DNA of 64,000 bases from Branchipolynoe longqiensis. Its lineage: Eukaryota > Annelida > Polychaeta > Phyllodocida > Polynoidae. Below are positions 34,370-45,259 of the stretch, one piece after another; position 1 is the stretch's first letter, and each line of letters opens with the position of its first letter. The notes under the pieces were generated by a model, which did not search any database, was not told the origin of the DNA, and saw only the letters and a list, made by a program, of their open reading frames with translations. The DNA lies in NCBI GenBank assembly GCA_030323885.1, contig CM059186.1, positions 167,893,417 through 167,957,416 of the forward strand, given 5' to 3'. Position numbers and translations under genes: made by a program.

Positions 34370-35235
34370 TTGAACAAATATACGGTCTTTCGGTCATTAT
34401 AGCCGAGCTTGGAATCATATCAATATCTTGGGTGATGGAGTTGGGGACCATTGTTATGTAATAGTTATTCAATGTGTGCCCACTCGCTGTGTGACATGGA
34501 AATAACTATGTGTAAATGTTATGAGACACTGTGACTGGGATTGCAGTATGCTGTCTGGATATTAATGGTATGGTTGTTAATTACAGGAATGTTCCCTCCA
34601 TGCACCAGGAAGTGTGCAAAAGAGATAGGGACATGTATTATTGTTTAATGTAACTGTATTGCGATTACTTGTTAGTGTTACCACAGGACCACTGGGTAAG
34701 TACACCCAGCCATTCTGCATACATTATGGACACCACCTGCCCTGGAGCTGAGTGACAGGTGCCCTTCTTGTGCACCACCCCTCCCAGGCTGCAGAGGGGT
34801 CTGATTGGCTGGCCGTGTGAGCCCAGTCACCCTTGAACTCCTTGCACTTGCTGTACATACCACACACTCACTCTAGAGATACCAGAGGAAGCAGTTCACC
34901 ACTGAGATGTGTGTAACACCCATAGGACTTAGGGTCAATGGGCTGTTGGCACTGATTTTGACTGAAGAAGCAGAAGCTATGTGGGTCAGTGTAGCAGTGT
35001 AAAATATTTAGATTTATATATGCATCACTGGTAGAATTAAGCAAACCTTTTCACTTCTCTGGTATGATATTTACTTCTCCGCCTGAATTTAAACTTTTCC
35101 GCATTTGCGATCTCCTATGTATGTACAAATGGATGTGTCAGAGAAAGCAGAAATTATCGTAGGATAAGTAAAGAAGTAAATCTAGTACTAATTAAATGTG
35201 CAATTTGACATTTTCATTGAACTATCCCGCTACAA
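34370..35235. other. No feature recognised
   Basis: Apparently unique intron DNA. The 61-codon minus frame at 34678-34863 has no domain. Confidence 0.5.
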
Positions 35236-35239
35236 AGAT

Positions 35240-35490
35240 TCTGCACACCACAGTCGTCTCAAACAGTCGTCCATAACTGGTTCATCAAAGGCTGTGTTAT
35301 GTGCTGTCCTGTCTGCGGGAAAGTGCATATGAAAGACCCCTTGCTGCTTATCAGAAAAAGTACCCTATGTGGTGGTGGGAGGTTTTCTCCAAAGAAATAT
35401 GTCAGAATGAGCATACAGTTGACTTACAATAGCCGATGATATGAAAATTGATGTGTTCTAGAGGAGTCATTAAATAAAACTAACTCTTTT
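35240..35490 (+). mobile_element. SINE family D, 5'-truncated
   Basis: It carries GGTTCATCAAAGGCTGTGTTATGTGCT, CTGTCTGCGGGAAAGTGCAT and the terminus GAGTCATTAAATAAAACTAACTCTTTT. The head is missing. It is oriented opposite to the copy at 2949-3276. Confidence 0.7.
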
Positions 35491-35877
35491 AAGGCCAACA
35501 TCTGCATCTACGAGTTTCCCGACAGCCACCTGCCGAGTTTTGCGACTTCAGATCTGCGCATGTGCTTTGTAACTGCGCCTACGCCCCCTTTGAAGAATAT
35601 GGTCCGTTATCGACCGTGGCCTTTATTGGTCTCATTAGTGGTCCTGCTGCTGTTTTATCATCGTCTTCTTTTCACACTACGTCATTAGCGACACTAAATT
35701 ACAAAAGCTGACAATTTAACATCGCAATTGTTAATGATTTAATACGGCTTCATTTCCTCGAAGATGTTGGTAGTGGTGGTAATTACTATTAAACCTGGTA
35801 TCAGAACAAAGGTACTGCTTTGTCAGTTCATTCTGCTGGGTTATGGGTCTGGGTGTGACAGACCAACACGCATGTGC

Positions 35878-36028
35878 CAGAGGGGATGGCCGAATGAGTT
35901 GAGCATCCGTCTCCCATTTTGGAAGGTCGCGAGATTCATTGACCTGGTCGAATCAAACCAATGACCTAAAAATTGACACATGTCACTACATAGCCAGGTG
36001 CTCGGCATTATTAGGATAGGACAAGGAG
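35878..36028 (+). mobile_element. SINE family A, 5' half
   Basis: The head GAGGGGATGGCCGAATGAGTTGAGC, a damaged B-box (CGAGATTCATTGA) and the first ~70 bp of body are present. It is truncated after TAGGATAGGACAAGGAG. Confidence 0.75.
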
Positions 36029-36195
36029 CAGTGGAATGAAGAAGACCAATCGTCCGCGATTGAAATTTCCCCTGCTTAATCAACTAATGTACCCCCAACA
36101 AATTGTCACCCTGTCCATATCACTATGTATGGTCCTGTCCATCCCGCTGACCACCCCTGTCTACGCCACTGTCCCGTCTCTCCCGTCCCTCCCGT

Positions 36196-36335
36196 CCCTC
36201 ACTCTCACTGGACCTGCACACCATTATTGCTCGCCCCTGATCTACCTGATGTTATACATTATTCTCTCATGTAGAGAACCACCTGCACACCAGTGCTCAC
36301 CCCTCATGTACCTGATGTTATACGTTATTCTCTCA
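36196..36335. repeat. Two-copy tandem duplication, ~71-bp unit
   Basis: ACCTGCACACCA ... TACCTGATGTTATAC(A/G)TTATTCTCTCA occurs twice directly before the nonamer array. Confidence 0.75.
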
Positions 36336-36350
36336 CCCGTCTCCTCGTGG

Positions 36351-36830
36351 CCGTCCCTGCCGTCCCTGCCGTCCCTGCCGTCCGTCCCGTCCGTCCCGTC
36401 CCCGCCGTCCCCGCCGTCCCCGCCGTCCCCGCCGTCCCCGCCGTCCCCGCCGTCCCCGCCGTCCCCGCCGTCCCTGCCGTCCCCGCCGTCCCCGCCGTCC
36501 CTCCCGTCCCTCCCGTCCCTCCCGTCCCTCCCGTCCCTCCCGTCCCTCCCGTCCCTCCCGTCTCTCCCGTCCCTCCAGTCCCTTCCGTCCCTCCCGTCCC
36601 GCCCGTTCCTCCCGTCCCGTCCCTCCCGTCCCTCCCGTCCCTCCCGTCCCTCCCGTCCCTCCCGTCTCTCCCGTCCCTCCAGTCCCTTCCGTCCCTCCCG
36701 TCCCGCCCGTTCCTCCCGTCCCGTCCCTCCCGTCCCTCCCGCCCCTCCCGTCCCGTCCCTCCCGTCCCTTCCGTCCCTCCCGTCCCGTCCCTCCCGTCCC
36801 TCCCGTCCCTCCCGTCCCTGCCCGCATCCT
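36351..36830 (-). repeat. Nonamer array (CCGTCCCTC)n
   Basis: About 50 nine-base units occur as CCGTCCCTG, CCGTCCCCG and CCGTCCCTC blocks. A ~125-bp higher-order block containing CCCGCCCGTTCCTCC appears twice (near 36600 and 36705). Its 9-bp period encodes a Pro-Ser-Leu tripeptide in one direction and Gly-Thr-Gly/Arg-Glu-Gly in the other, mimicking collagen-like ORFs. Confidence 0.93.
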
Positions 36831-36839
36831 CCACGTCAC

Positions 36840-37545
36840 CGTTCATTATCAAGCCCCCCGCCACACACACACACACATTAAATCTGAAAATCTGTAAATA
36901 TGTGCATTATCAGCACGCCATCTATGATGCGTGTGTACATCATTATATTGCCATGGCGAGGCCCTGATCACGTGGTCTGTGGTAAAGCGTTGCGCCTGCC
37001 CAGTGAGATGGAATGACCGTGGAGCCTCCCTCCACTCGCTCCTGTAAGTGACTACTGAGGATCGGGTCTTAATCTGTCCCGAATGACATGTGGCACCGGC
37101 AGACAACGAGCTACATCAGGGCAAATCATATATGTCGCAACCATTGATGTCGCAGGACATAACCTGATTGTGGAAATATCAGGAAATATGCTGATTGTGG
37201 AAACAGCAGGTCACAGTTTTCACCAGGACACATTGGGACAATGAGAGGAAGCAGGTGGCGTGACCAAGTATTGCCACGTCCTGATATGGGGACAGCTTCT
37301 GCTCGTCAGTTCTTACATAATGGAGAGGGGCATTCCGTACCAGGTGACAGAGGCACGCAGTGCCTGGTACTATGATCACTCACTCCTATCAGGACGATCC
37401 TGGCAACTGTCTGCCAGTCTCCCCCCACTAAATACCAAAACACAACTGGAGACAAGTCATGCAAGATTGACAGTGATAAGGTTGAGCTATATTGTTACAA
37501 CTCTTGTCCACGTACTAGTGACCTGCCACCATGACTCACTACCAA
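36840..37545. other. No feature recognised
   Basis: A short CA run at 36860-36880, then apparently unique intron DNA. Confidence 0.5.
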
Positions 37546-37549
37546 CCTG

Positions 37550-38294
37550 GGCCCGTATCCATGGAGCGGTGTTAGCGAGCCAAACCGCGGTTAGGGTGGG
37601 ATTTCCGGTTTAGCGCCGAAAAGTCACTATGCATGGAGCAGTGTTAGGCCTAACACCGCATGTTTAAACTCGGAAATTCTAACTCTGCTCATAGCAGGTT
37701 TACAGTGGGGTTAGTGTTAGGTTAGTGTTAGGATGGACCCCAAATCTATTCAATGCTATCATATTTGACAGAATTAAATACACAATAAGTGAAATTTGAT
37801 CAAATTAACCCTACAATCGAAGCGAGCTTAACGCTGCCTACATCTCTGCGGCAATATTAATATTGTCGAATCGACGAATGTAAACGAAACAAATCGGCAC
37901 TGCCGCTTCGACGTCGATATCCATACTGTCGCATATCAACAAAACACAGATCACCGGCGCCGCCGCCAAATGGGCGGCTATATATTAGGCCCAAATCTAT
38001 CCAATGCTGTTATATTTGACAGAATTACATACGCAATAAGTGAAATTTTATCAAATTAACCTTAAATTCGAAGCAATACTAACGCTGCCGCTGCAGAGGC
38101 GGCGATATTAATATTGTCGAATCGAGGGCTTTCCCAAATCTATAAATACATTCTCGTTTAGCTAACACTCACCGTTTAAGCTTGCATGCATATGGCATGA
38201 CATAGTTCTTGACGCCGCCGATAACCGGTGGTACCTACCCTGTGTTAGAGTGATAACACCACACGCCGCTAACACTGCTCCATGCATACGGCCC
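37550..38294. mobile_element. Harbinger-like MITE with internal duplication
   Basis: The 28-bp terminal inverted repeats begin GGCCCGTATCCATGGAGC (left) and GGGCCGTATGCATGGAGC (right, reverse complement) with about 3 mismatches. They are flanked by the 3-bp repeat CTG (37547-37549 and 38295-38297). GGCC-type ends with 3-bp target sites fit PIF/Harbinger. The interior holds two ~138-bp direct repeats (37738-37875, 37990-38126) sharing CCCAAATCTAT and ATATTAATATTGTCGAATCGA. There is no transposase ORF. Confidence 0.85.
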
Positions 38295-38299
38295 CTGAT

Positions 38300-39205
38300 G
38301 TAGAATATAATGCTCGGATCTATGGCTGTGTATGTAGGCTATGAGGAAAACAATACAGACAAAGAGAAAGGAAGAGAGTAAAGTATAATAGAAGAAGAGA
38401 GAGTCCAGCCCTCTGGTTTATTGCCTATATAGTTACATGGGTTCATGGTAGAGTATCATACCACCTCCTTCCACCAATGGGAATCGAGTATTCCTGGTCT
38501 CACCAATATGAATCCAGCATTCCTGGTCTCCATGGATACCAGTGGTCTGCCCACCACCAGTAGCTGTATGACCCCATGGCCACCACTAACCTTGACCTTT
38601 TGAGTGTGGTGACCACTACCCCAACAGAAGGGATATGCCCTGAGTGCAATCACACCCAGTCCTGCCAGCACCACTATGTCTATTTACATCCCACTCAGGC
38701 ACCACCAACCCAATAACAATTCCAGTGCGCGAGTGACAGTATTCGCGGCACTGGGGAGGTGGCACCAGCTGTCCCACCCAGGGGAGGGGCCACCCATAAA
38801 GTAGTACACAGAATCAGGGTGGCGAGTAGGGGATATTCCATTATGCGCCTTTATACTCGCATAAGTTGTATACATCACATATATATATTCATGTGCCTGG
38901 CCATGTACACCGATCAGTAATAGAACATTTGCATTCTCCTATTGCCGAATGTACATATATAAATAGTTAACGAAAGTGAGCAGAGTGGCAGTTGCCTCAT
39001 GGTGTAGAGGATTCGGGGAGGAGAGAATGCCCGCTCCGCAGTGAATAACATGGAAGTTAAAGTGGTTAGAGAGAAACATTAAGGGGCTGCCATTATTGAT
39101 ATCCACATAATAAATCATATAGTATATATACATTTATATGTATGCATATATATGTGTACATATGTCTATACTTATTTACTTTCTTTCTTTTTTACATGTG
39201 CTGCA
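38300..39205. other. Unique intron DNA
   Basis: Scattered short repeats only (ATTCCTGGTCTC at 38490 and 38520; ATATATAT near 39120-39165). No exon is supported. Confidence 0.5.
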
Positions 39206-39210
39206 TAAGA

Positions 39211-39384
39211 ATTATACAAGTATAATAACCTGGAATATCCCTCCTCTCCCTCATCACTCACTCAGCTCCTTGGACTGTGGGATTCTCTCATAGTCATTTA
39301 CTGCTCCAGTCTCCCCACCTCAGCTCAGAGGGTGGCGCCACCACCCCTTCACACTGTAACTGCCACTCACTGTACCGCTGACAA
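39211..39384. repeat. Interspersed repeat family G, copy 1
   Basis: It shares CAAGTATAATAACC(T/C)GGAATATCCCTCC, TACTGCTCCAG.CTCCCCA, GGTGGCGCCACCACCC and CACT(G)TACCG with 43611-43783, and partly with 57420-57590. It ends 138 bp downstream of the neurexin exon. Confidence 0.65.
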
Positions 39385-39522
39385 TTATATATGAATATAT
39401 AAATATATAGGTATAAAGGTGTGTATATATAGGGACATATATAACCAATGACTATATAACCGCACCTCACCATACCCCGGCCTCAGACCCGGCGCCATTA
39501 CCAATACACCATCGGCACCCAC

Positions 39523-39681
39523 CTTTTTCATGCAGCCCCGGAAGTTGTCGATGACCTGTGACCCCGGCAGCGCGCCGACGTCCTCACTTCCGGCCACGTA
39601 GAGCTGGTTGCTAGAGAGCATCGTGAACTCGCCGACTGTCGTCCCCGTCCGCCGGTAGGTGTCGTCCAGCTGTACCGTCAC
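39523..39681 (-). CDS. NRXN: Neurexin exon: C-terminal part of LNS2
   Basis: A 159-bp (53-codon) phase 0-0 exon begins VTVQLDDTYRRTGTTVGEF and ends DNFRGCMKK. It matches the neurexin LNS2 segment VTISVDG...GSPVSNNFMGCLKE in order and spacing, including the conserved Cys (residue 50) that pairs with the Cys at residue 34 of the next exon. The acceptor is CGTTGCTAG and the donor GTGGGTGC. In vertebrates this exon starts immediately after alternative splice site 2, so any SS2 cassettes should lie upstream, above 39681. The exon sits in the extracellular domain. I could not locate the preceding LNS2 exon in the window. Confidence 0.93.
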
Positions 39682-39753
39682 CTAGCAACGAAGGAACATC
39701 AGGTCAACAACCGCCATTTTGAATTAGGAAGGTGCTTGTGTTATAAGAGTTGT

Positions 39754-39848
39754 AGTGTTCTCTATGGCGAAATGGTTCAAGTGTCTGACTTTTGTATAGG
39801 TCAGACTCCTGATTTGAAGGTCTGTGGTTCGATTCCGCTTGAAATCAC
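39754..39848 (+). mobile_element. SINE family B, head only, between 31-bp direct repeats
   Basis: The Arg-like head with B-box GGTTCGATTCC lacks the SINE body. It is flanked by TTTGAATTAGGAAGGTGC... at 39718-39748 and TTTGAATTAGGAGGGTGC... at 39849-39879. It lies 70 bp upstream of the neurexin acceptor in the transcript sense. Confidence 0.65.
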
Positions 39849-39884
39849 TTTGAATTAGGAGGGTGCATGTGTTATAAGATATTT

Positions 39885-40172
39885 GGTGTTCTAGATGGCA
39901 GAGTTGTTAGAGTGTCTGACTTTTTTCTAGGTCAGACTCCTATTCTGAAGGTTGGTGGTTCGATTCCCTGTGCCCCCACCTCTGCCAATTTGGATTTCCA
40001 CCGCTGTGCATAACTTACATCATCATGAAAGGCCAGTTGCTCTCATACCATGTATATGTGGTGTGGGAGGTTAAACATCCCTTGTGTCGATAAATGTGTA
40101 GGCTCAGGCTTTCTATCGACAAACTGTCTAATAGTGAAAGCAAGCGTATTCAGACTTATCCATGATGGGCAG
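39885..40172 (+). mobile_element. SINE family B, full length
   Basis: The tRNA-like head has A-box GATGGCAGAGTTGTTAGAGTG and B-box GGTTCGATTCC. A 16-nt insertion makes GTCTGAC...GTCAGAC, preceding an anticodon-type stem-loop CAGACTCC(TATT)CTG that in the 47051 copy reads CAGACTCCTAATCTG (CCT, Arg-like). The body runs to CTTATCCATGATGGGCAG. Confidence 0.8.
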
Positions 40173-40413
40173 AATAAAGCTTCAAGAAAATGAATAAGAA
40201 AAAATAAGATCTGTCTTCTGAATTTAAGCAAGCGGCTGTTCTATGTTAGCTCTCACTGCGGTGTTAGGGTTGTATTTACACTGCTATCAGCTAGTTCTCT
40301 ATTCCACAACCGCGGGGCAACCTGGTGTGTGCTCATTGCACTACGTCCAGCCACTTGCGGCGGAATATACATGGAGCTGAATAGACAGTATGAAATGAGC
40401 CGATAACAAGCTA

Positions 40414-41325
40414 AGTTGGGGCGAGTTGGGGCGAGTTGGGGCGGGTTGGGGCGGGTTGGGGCGGGTTGGGGCGGGTTGGGGCGAGTGGGGCGCGGGATGG
40501 CGCCGGTTGGGGTGGGTGAGTTGTGGTGGGTTGGGACGAGATGAGGAGGGTTGGGGCTGTTTGGGGCGGGTTGGGCGGGTTGGGTGGGGTTGGAGGCGGG
40601 GGAAAGCGAGTTGGGTCGGGTTGGGTCGGGTTGGGGCGGGTTGGAGGGGCATGGGGGGAGTAGGTTGGGTCGGGTTGGGGCGGGTTGGGGCGGGTTGGGG
40701 CGGGTTGGGGCGAGTGGGCGCCGGTTGGGTGAGTTGTGGTGGGTTGGGACGAGATGAGGAGGGTTGAGGCTGTTGGGGGGGCGGGTTGGGTGGGGTTGGA
40801 GCGGGGGGGGAGCGGGTTGGGTCAGGTTGGGTCGGGTTGGGGCGGGTTGGGGCGGGTTGGGGCGGGTTGGGGCGGGTTGGAGGGGCATGGGGGGGCGGGT
40901 TGAGGCGGGTTGGGGCGGGTTGGGGCGGGTTGGGGCGGGTTGGGGCGGGTTGGGGCGGGTTGGGGCGGGTTGGGGCGGGTTGGAGGGGTGGGGGCGGGTT
41001 GGGGGGGATGGGCGGGCGGGTTGGGGCGGGTTGGGGCGGGTTGGGGCGGGTTGGGGCGGGATGGGGCGGGTTGGGGCGGGATGGGGCGGGTTGGGGCGGG
41101 TTGGGGCGAGTTGGGGCGGGTTGGGGCGGGTTGGAGGGGCATGGGGGGAGCGGGTTGGGGCGGGTTGGGGCGGGTTGGGGCGGGATGGGGCGGGTTGGGG
41201 CGAGTTGGGGCGGGTTGGGGCGGATTGGAGGGGCATGGGGGAGCGGGTTGGGGTGGGTTGGGGCGGGATGGGGCGGGTTGGGCGGCATGGGGGGCGGGTT
41301 GGGGCGGGTTGGGGCAGGTTGGGGC
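40414..41325 (+). repeat. G-rich decamer array (GGGTTGGGGC)n
   Basis: About 85 ten-base units GGGTTGGGGC with GGAGGGGCAT and GGGATGGGGC variants fill 0.9 kb. A larger block containing GAGTTGTGGTGGGTTGGGACG is duplicated (40508 and 40730). In the neurexin sense the transcript is C-rich and the template strand G-rich. It begins ~730 bp upstream of the LNS2 exon. The G4-T2-like runs could form quadruplexes. Confidence 0.94.
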
Positions 41326-41589
41326 CCGCACTACGTGGGGGAGTTCGGTGTTCAGGTAGGCGTCCGTTGACATAGATGGATGTGGAATTAATCAACCATG
41401 ATCTGCCTTCAGGCTTCACTGCGGAGCGACGTTCGCTGAAGGGAAGATAGTTATTGTATGAAGTGTGCAGTTACTAAGCCCAGGTCCCACTGGGTCTTCA
41501 ATTAAAGTATTCTTAGTTTTTTTGTGAGATTGGACATTTCAGTTTATATCTGTGCACCCATTATTGTCGTTTCTCCCAACATCTGTATT

Positions 41590-42260
41590 GTTAAAGCTGC
41601 ATAGTCCGATGAAAGCATCACATTGTTAAAACCACCAGACTTAGTCAGCATTTAAAGCTGATTGTCCAATGAATGCATCACATTGTCAAAACCACCAGAC
41701 GTAGTTAGCATTTAAAGCTGCACAGTCACATCACATTTTCAAAACAATATAACACTCCAAAAATCCCCAATGTTAGCCAGTTAAGATAAGAATTCCTTCA
41801 AAGTAAAGTTAGGTTTGTTGTTGTTGTTTTACGTCCTAGCAAAATCTACGGTCATATTAAGACGGGTACCGACTTGTGGCAGTGCGTACTCATGGTGACT
41901 TTATAATGCTGTCCCACTGGGAGACCAGGCCGCCAGCACCATGGCCTGATATCCCACTCAGTCACATTATCTTGACACTGAGCCAACCAGTCCTTGCCCT
42001 TTCCTAATAATGCCGAGCACCTGGCTAGGAATCGACAAGTATCAATTTTTAGGTCATTAGTTTGACTCGACCAGTGTTCGAACCCACGATCCCATGGTCT
42101 ACCAACACGGGAGACGGACGCTCTAACTCATTCGGCCATCCCGTCTGGTTGTAAAGTTAGGTAGCAGTCAACAACCAATCTACTAATACTGTATATATTT
42201 TGTTCTTTATGGCAGAAAGTCAAAGCCACCGGCCTCTGCAAGTTTAAGACATTCCATAAA
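41590..42260. repeat. Interspersed repeat family H, copy 2, split by a SINE
   Basis: The left part contains three ~60-bp tandem units (AAAGCTG.ATAGTCC.ATGAA.GCATCACATTG), and the right part resumes at 42163. The insertion of the family A SINE is marked by a 12-bp duplication. It shares order and motifs with 31720-32085. Confidence 0.55.
41815..42150 (-). mobile_element. SINE family A, full length with 12-bp target duplication
   Basis: The target duplication GTAAAGTTAGGT lies at 41803-41814 and 42151-42162. The minus-strand element starts AACCAGACGGGATGGCCGAA, has B-box GGTTCGAACAC and ends CTAGGACGTAAAACAACAAC. This is the clearest definition of the family's ends. Confidence 0.93.
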
Positions 42261-42264
42261 AGAA

Positions 42265-42840
42265 CGAGAAGAGCGAGTTTGGAGCGGGTCTGGAAGGAAA
42301 CTATCATTTCACCTGTTTCTCAATATCTACCACTACAGGTGTTTTAAACGGAAAATTGGTGACAAGATTAGATGAAGGAGGAGTGACAGCCAAACGAAAC
42401 CCCGCCTGCAAAACCAACTTGTCTGCTTTGAGGCACAATTACCTCAAAGCCACCTGGCTACCCCAATCCAGCAGACATATCAGTACTCAGCATAAAATAA
42501 ATAACAAGGATAATGTATGGAATGGCAAAGTACACTCTACAGAAAGTCTACATAATTAATAATCAGAATATAACATTTAAACATTACATAAATATGCATG
42601 TGAATCTGAAAGTGACCAAACGGTCCGTTGGATGCGGGACCCGACGAAGAGAAGAGGAGGAGGGGGCAGAGAATGACCAGACTCAGCTGTGACTCAGCTG
42701 TGACTCAGCTGTCAGTTTCGTATGAACAAGGTTCCAGGATAGGAGACACCGGAGCATGCTGGTGGGAGCCGTTACTTATATCCACATAATAACTTACATA
42801 GTAGTCTACCGGCTCGATCTCTGTTAAAGAGAACCTGTAC
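42265..42840. other. No feature recognised
   Basis: Unique DNA apart from CTCAGCTGTGA repeated three times at 42683-42713. Confidence 0.45.
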
Positions 42841-42845
42841 GAATG

Positions 42846-43035
42846 TAGTAGTCTGCACTGATCTCTCATGCAAGGAATGACATAGCTATGGGTAGGGTTG
42901 TGACATCATAGAACTTGGTGCTGGAATGGTTAGCATACTGGATCGCAATGCAAGAGATGTGGGTTCAAGTCTAGATGAAGCCGCAATATGTCCCATTTCC
43001 ATCACCCTCCACCACACTATGTACATCCTACTGGT
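42846..43035 (+). mobile_element. SINE family C copy
   Basis: CTGCACTGATCTCTCATGCAAGG leads into a Gln-like A-box region (TGGAATGGTTAGCATACTGG), B-box GGTTCAAGTC and CCCATTTCCATCACCC. Confidence 0.7.
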
Positions 43036-43252
43036 TAAGTCCGAAACTAGCGCCACCACCGGCAGATTTCAACACTACTCAGGACCCCAGGCCGTTATAC
43101 GCCTTCATTTACCACCCACACGATTAGACGGTCCGGCCACTTGGGTTGGCCGTATATGGGTGCGAACTAGTTGGTTGAGTCCATTCACAGATGGGGGTGG
43201 CGGGTTACACAGGCCACTACCAAGTATTAAAGACAGAGATTATTGTGCATTT

Positions 43253-43506
43253 GCTTGTTGGGGTTTTACAACCTGACAACATCTGAGGTCATACAAGGAT
43301 GGTTACCAACTTGTGGCAGTGCGCACTCATGGGGACTTTATAGTGCTTCCGCACTGGGAGACCAATCTGGCAGAACCATGACCGGATTTTCCACTCAGTA
43401 ACACATGTGCTGATACTGAGCTAACCAAGCCTTGCCCTATCCTAATGATGCTGAGCACTGGGCTAGGTAGTCACAAGTATCAATTTTGTAAGACATTGGT
43501 TTGGCC
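43253..43506 (-). mobile_element. SINE family A, head lost
   Basis: Tail and body run from TTTTACAACCTGACAACATCTGAGG to AAGACATTGGTTTGGCC, where the head is missing. Confidence 0.78.
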
Positions 43507-43610
43507 TTCAGCTGAAATTGAAATGCTGATATTGCCCACTGGAAGCCGTCACTTTAGCCATACTGGCTACCGTGTCCGCTTCAGTATCACTATCTGTACA
43601 TTATATATAA

Positions 43611-43783
43611 CAATTATATGAGTATACTAACCCGGAATATCCCTCCTTTTCCCCACCACTACCTCAGTTCATGGAATAATGGAATATGGACTAGTCATCT
43701 ACTGCTCCAGCCTCCCCAACATCAGCTCCGATGGTGGCGCCACCACCCTGCACAATGTAACCGCCGCTCATTGTACCGATGTG
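43611..43783. repeat. Interspersed repeat family G, copy 2
   Basis: Same order of blocks as 39211-39384, including CCCGGAATATCCCTCC and GATGGTGGCGCCACCACCC. Confidence 0.65.
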
Positions 43784-44320
43784 ATACATACATAATATAT
43801 CACAGCATCAAATATCTACATGTAGACTAGATTTCACACATGATCCCTGTTGAGATATATAACCTAATATTCCCATTTATATTCCGTATGTGAAGCAAGT
43901 GTTCAGATTTAACCAATATCTAACTTTATTATTTGAAACTCTGTAATACATAACCCAGACCAAATTAATTGGTTGAGAATGTTAACTCAGGCTGGCCAAC
44001 ATTTCTAGCCTACCATTTATTTCTTATGGTCAACATTTGATAGCGATAGTGGTGCTCGCACCAGCTTGGAGGCTACTCACAGTGGAGTTGCCACCCTGCA
44101 TGCAAACACAAGTCGCCCAGGCTGCTGCCATCAGTGGTTCAGGCGAGTGTAGCGTTCGGTTGATGAGACGCTACTGGCACTCCGTTAATAATATTAATAT
44201 AATGTATTTATATTTCACAACATCTAGAAACAACTATCATCCGGGATTCATTAGGACCAAAATAGGAGAATAATTCATCTGAAAATATTAGCATACAGTT
44301 ATAGTTAAGACAATATACTC

Positions 44321-44904
44321 CTAACAAAACCACAAAGGGCTACTAGAGCAAATAATGCGCCACTACTAAAGGAGACCAGAAGCCAAATAAAAGCTCACAA
44401 GAGAAGCACGTTGGAAATGGCTGCCAAGGTGTGGAATGCCCAAACAGTAAACGAATGACAAATTCCTGACCTAAAAACATACAAAAAATATCTCTGGAAA
44501 ATAAGGCTAGGACACCCCCACTAAGCTGCACTGCAAAGGGGCATGTGATATGTCACGGCCAACCAGCAGGACGCCCAATGGAACTATGCCAAAAGTAGCC
44601 AGATAGCGCACCACACAGGTATGTAAAAGCCTTTGATATGTAAATAGGAGTAGCCTAGTCTAGTAGTAAAAGTAGAAAAAATAAAACACATATATGCCAA
44701 TAAAATCCAAAAGAATTAACACAGACTACTAACCAGACCAACCAACTATCTATCTGCTGCTGAAATGCAGGCAATCAAATACCTTATCAGCAGCTACTGT
44801 GTGATAAGATAACACCAACACTACAGCTGGCCAGCATTGAAAACAAGCCTGAATACCCAGGCTTATATGCTATGGACAGTATAAATACAGCCTCAATAAA
44901 AAAA
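44321..44904 (+). mobile_element. LINE 3' end, family E copy 2
   Basis: An open stretch from ~44321 through KRSTLEMAAKVWNAQTVNE, then an in-frame TGA, then QIPDLKTYKKYLWKI, aligns with copy 1. The pattern R.S....A...W(N).....P.L..YK fits the C-terminus of LINE ORF2. The ~380-bp untranslated region ends CAGCCTCAATAAAAAAA. Confidence 0.6.
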
Positions 44905-45259
44905 CTAAAACAACAAAAACAACATACACGATGGGCTCATAAATAAACACGAAGCTGAGTCAATTTCGGCGTTTTTAATTAGGTAGTTGCACAACCGGAA
45001 ATTTGTTTTACACCTGAAGTGTGTATCAGTGAAATTTGTTGTTACTTAGATTAAGAATGTATGGCCAGGACGCTGGTTGTGTGGTATGGCACAATACATA
45101 TCAATTTGATTTATTCAACACATACTGGAAAATGTGTCTCTCTGGATTGTCTTTTGTTAACCTGTGCAATAAGTAGTCACGAAGGGAAGAGGGAGGCGAG
45201 TCTGCAATAGTCTGGTTGGATGAAGGGAACAAAGACTTATATTAAAGATATTGACGAGT

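Larger units (their letters stand above)
29839..39522 (-). other. Neurexin intron (9.7 kb)
   Basis: It is bounded by donor GTGGGTGC at 39522 and acceptor ...TCCTCCAG at 29839. Both sides keep phase 0 and join ..FRGCMKK to VVYRAD.., as in vertebrate neurexins (CLKE/VVYKN). It contains four large minisatellites, a MITE and SINE fragments, and no convincing additional exon. Confidence 0.85.

Noticed and set aside
36293..36967. Collagen-like or Pro-rich ORFs on both strands
   Set aside because: The 9-bp CCGTCCCTC repeat explains the tripeptide periodicity in every frame.
39885..39990. Genuine tRNA-Arg gene
   Set aside because: The acceptor stem does not pair, the arm holds an insertion, and the same head with SINE body occurs elsewhere.
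40414..41325. Interstitial telomeric repeat
   Set aside because: The unit is the decamer GGGTTGGGGC, not TTAGGG or another known animal telomere repeat.
40253..41419. 388-codon Pro-rich minus ORF
   Set aside because: It is the translation of the GGGTTGGGGC array; no signal peptide, splice or domain supports it.
42050..42150. Genuine tRNA-Ser gene on the minus strand
   Set aside because: Box A and B are present but the cloverleaf fails and the sequence continues into the SINE body, with a target duplication around the whole element.
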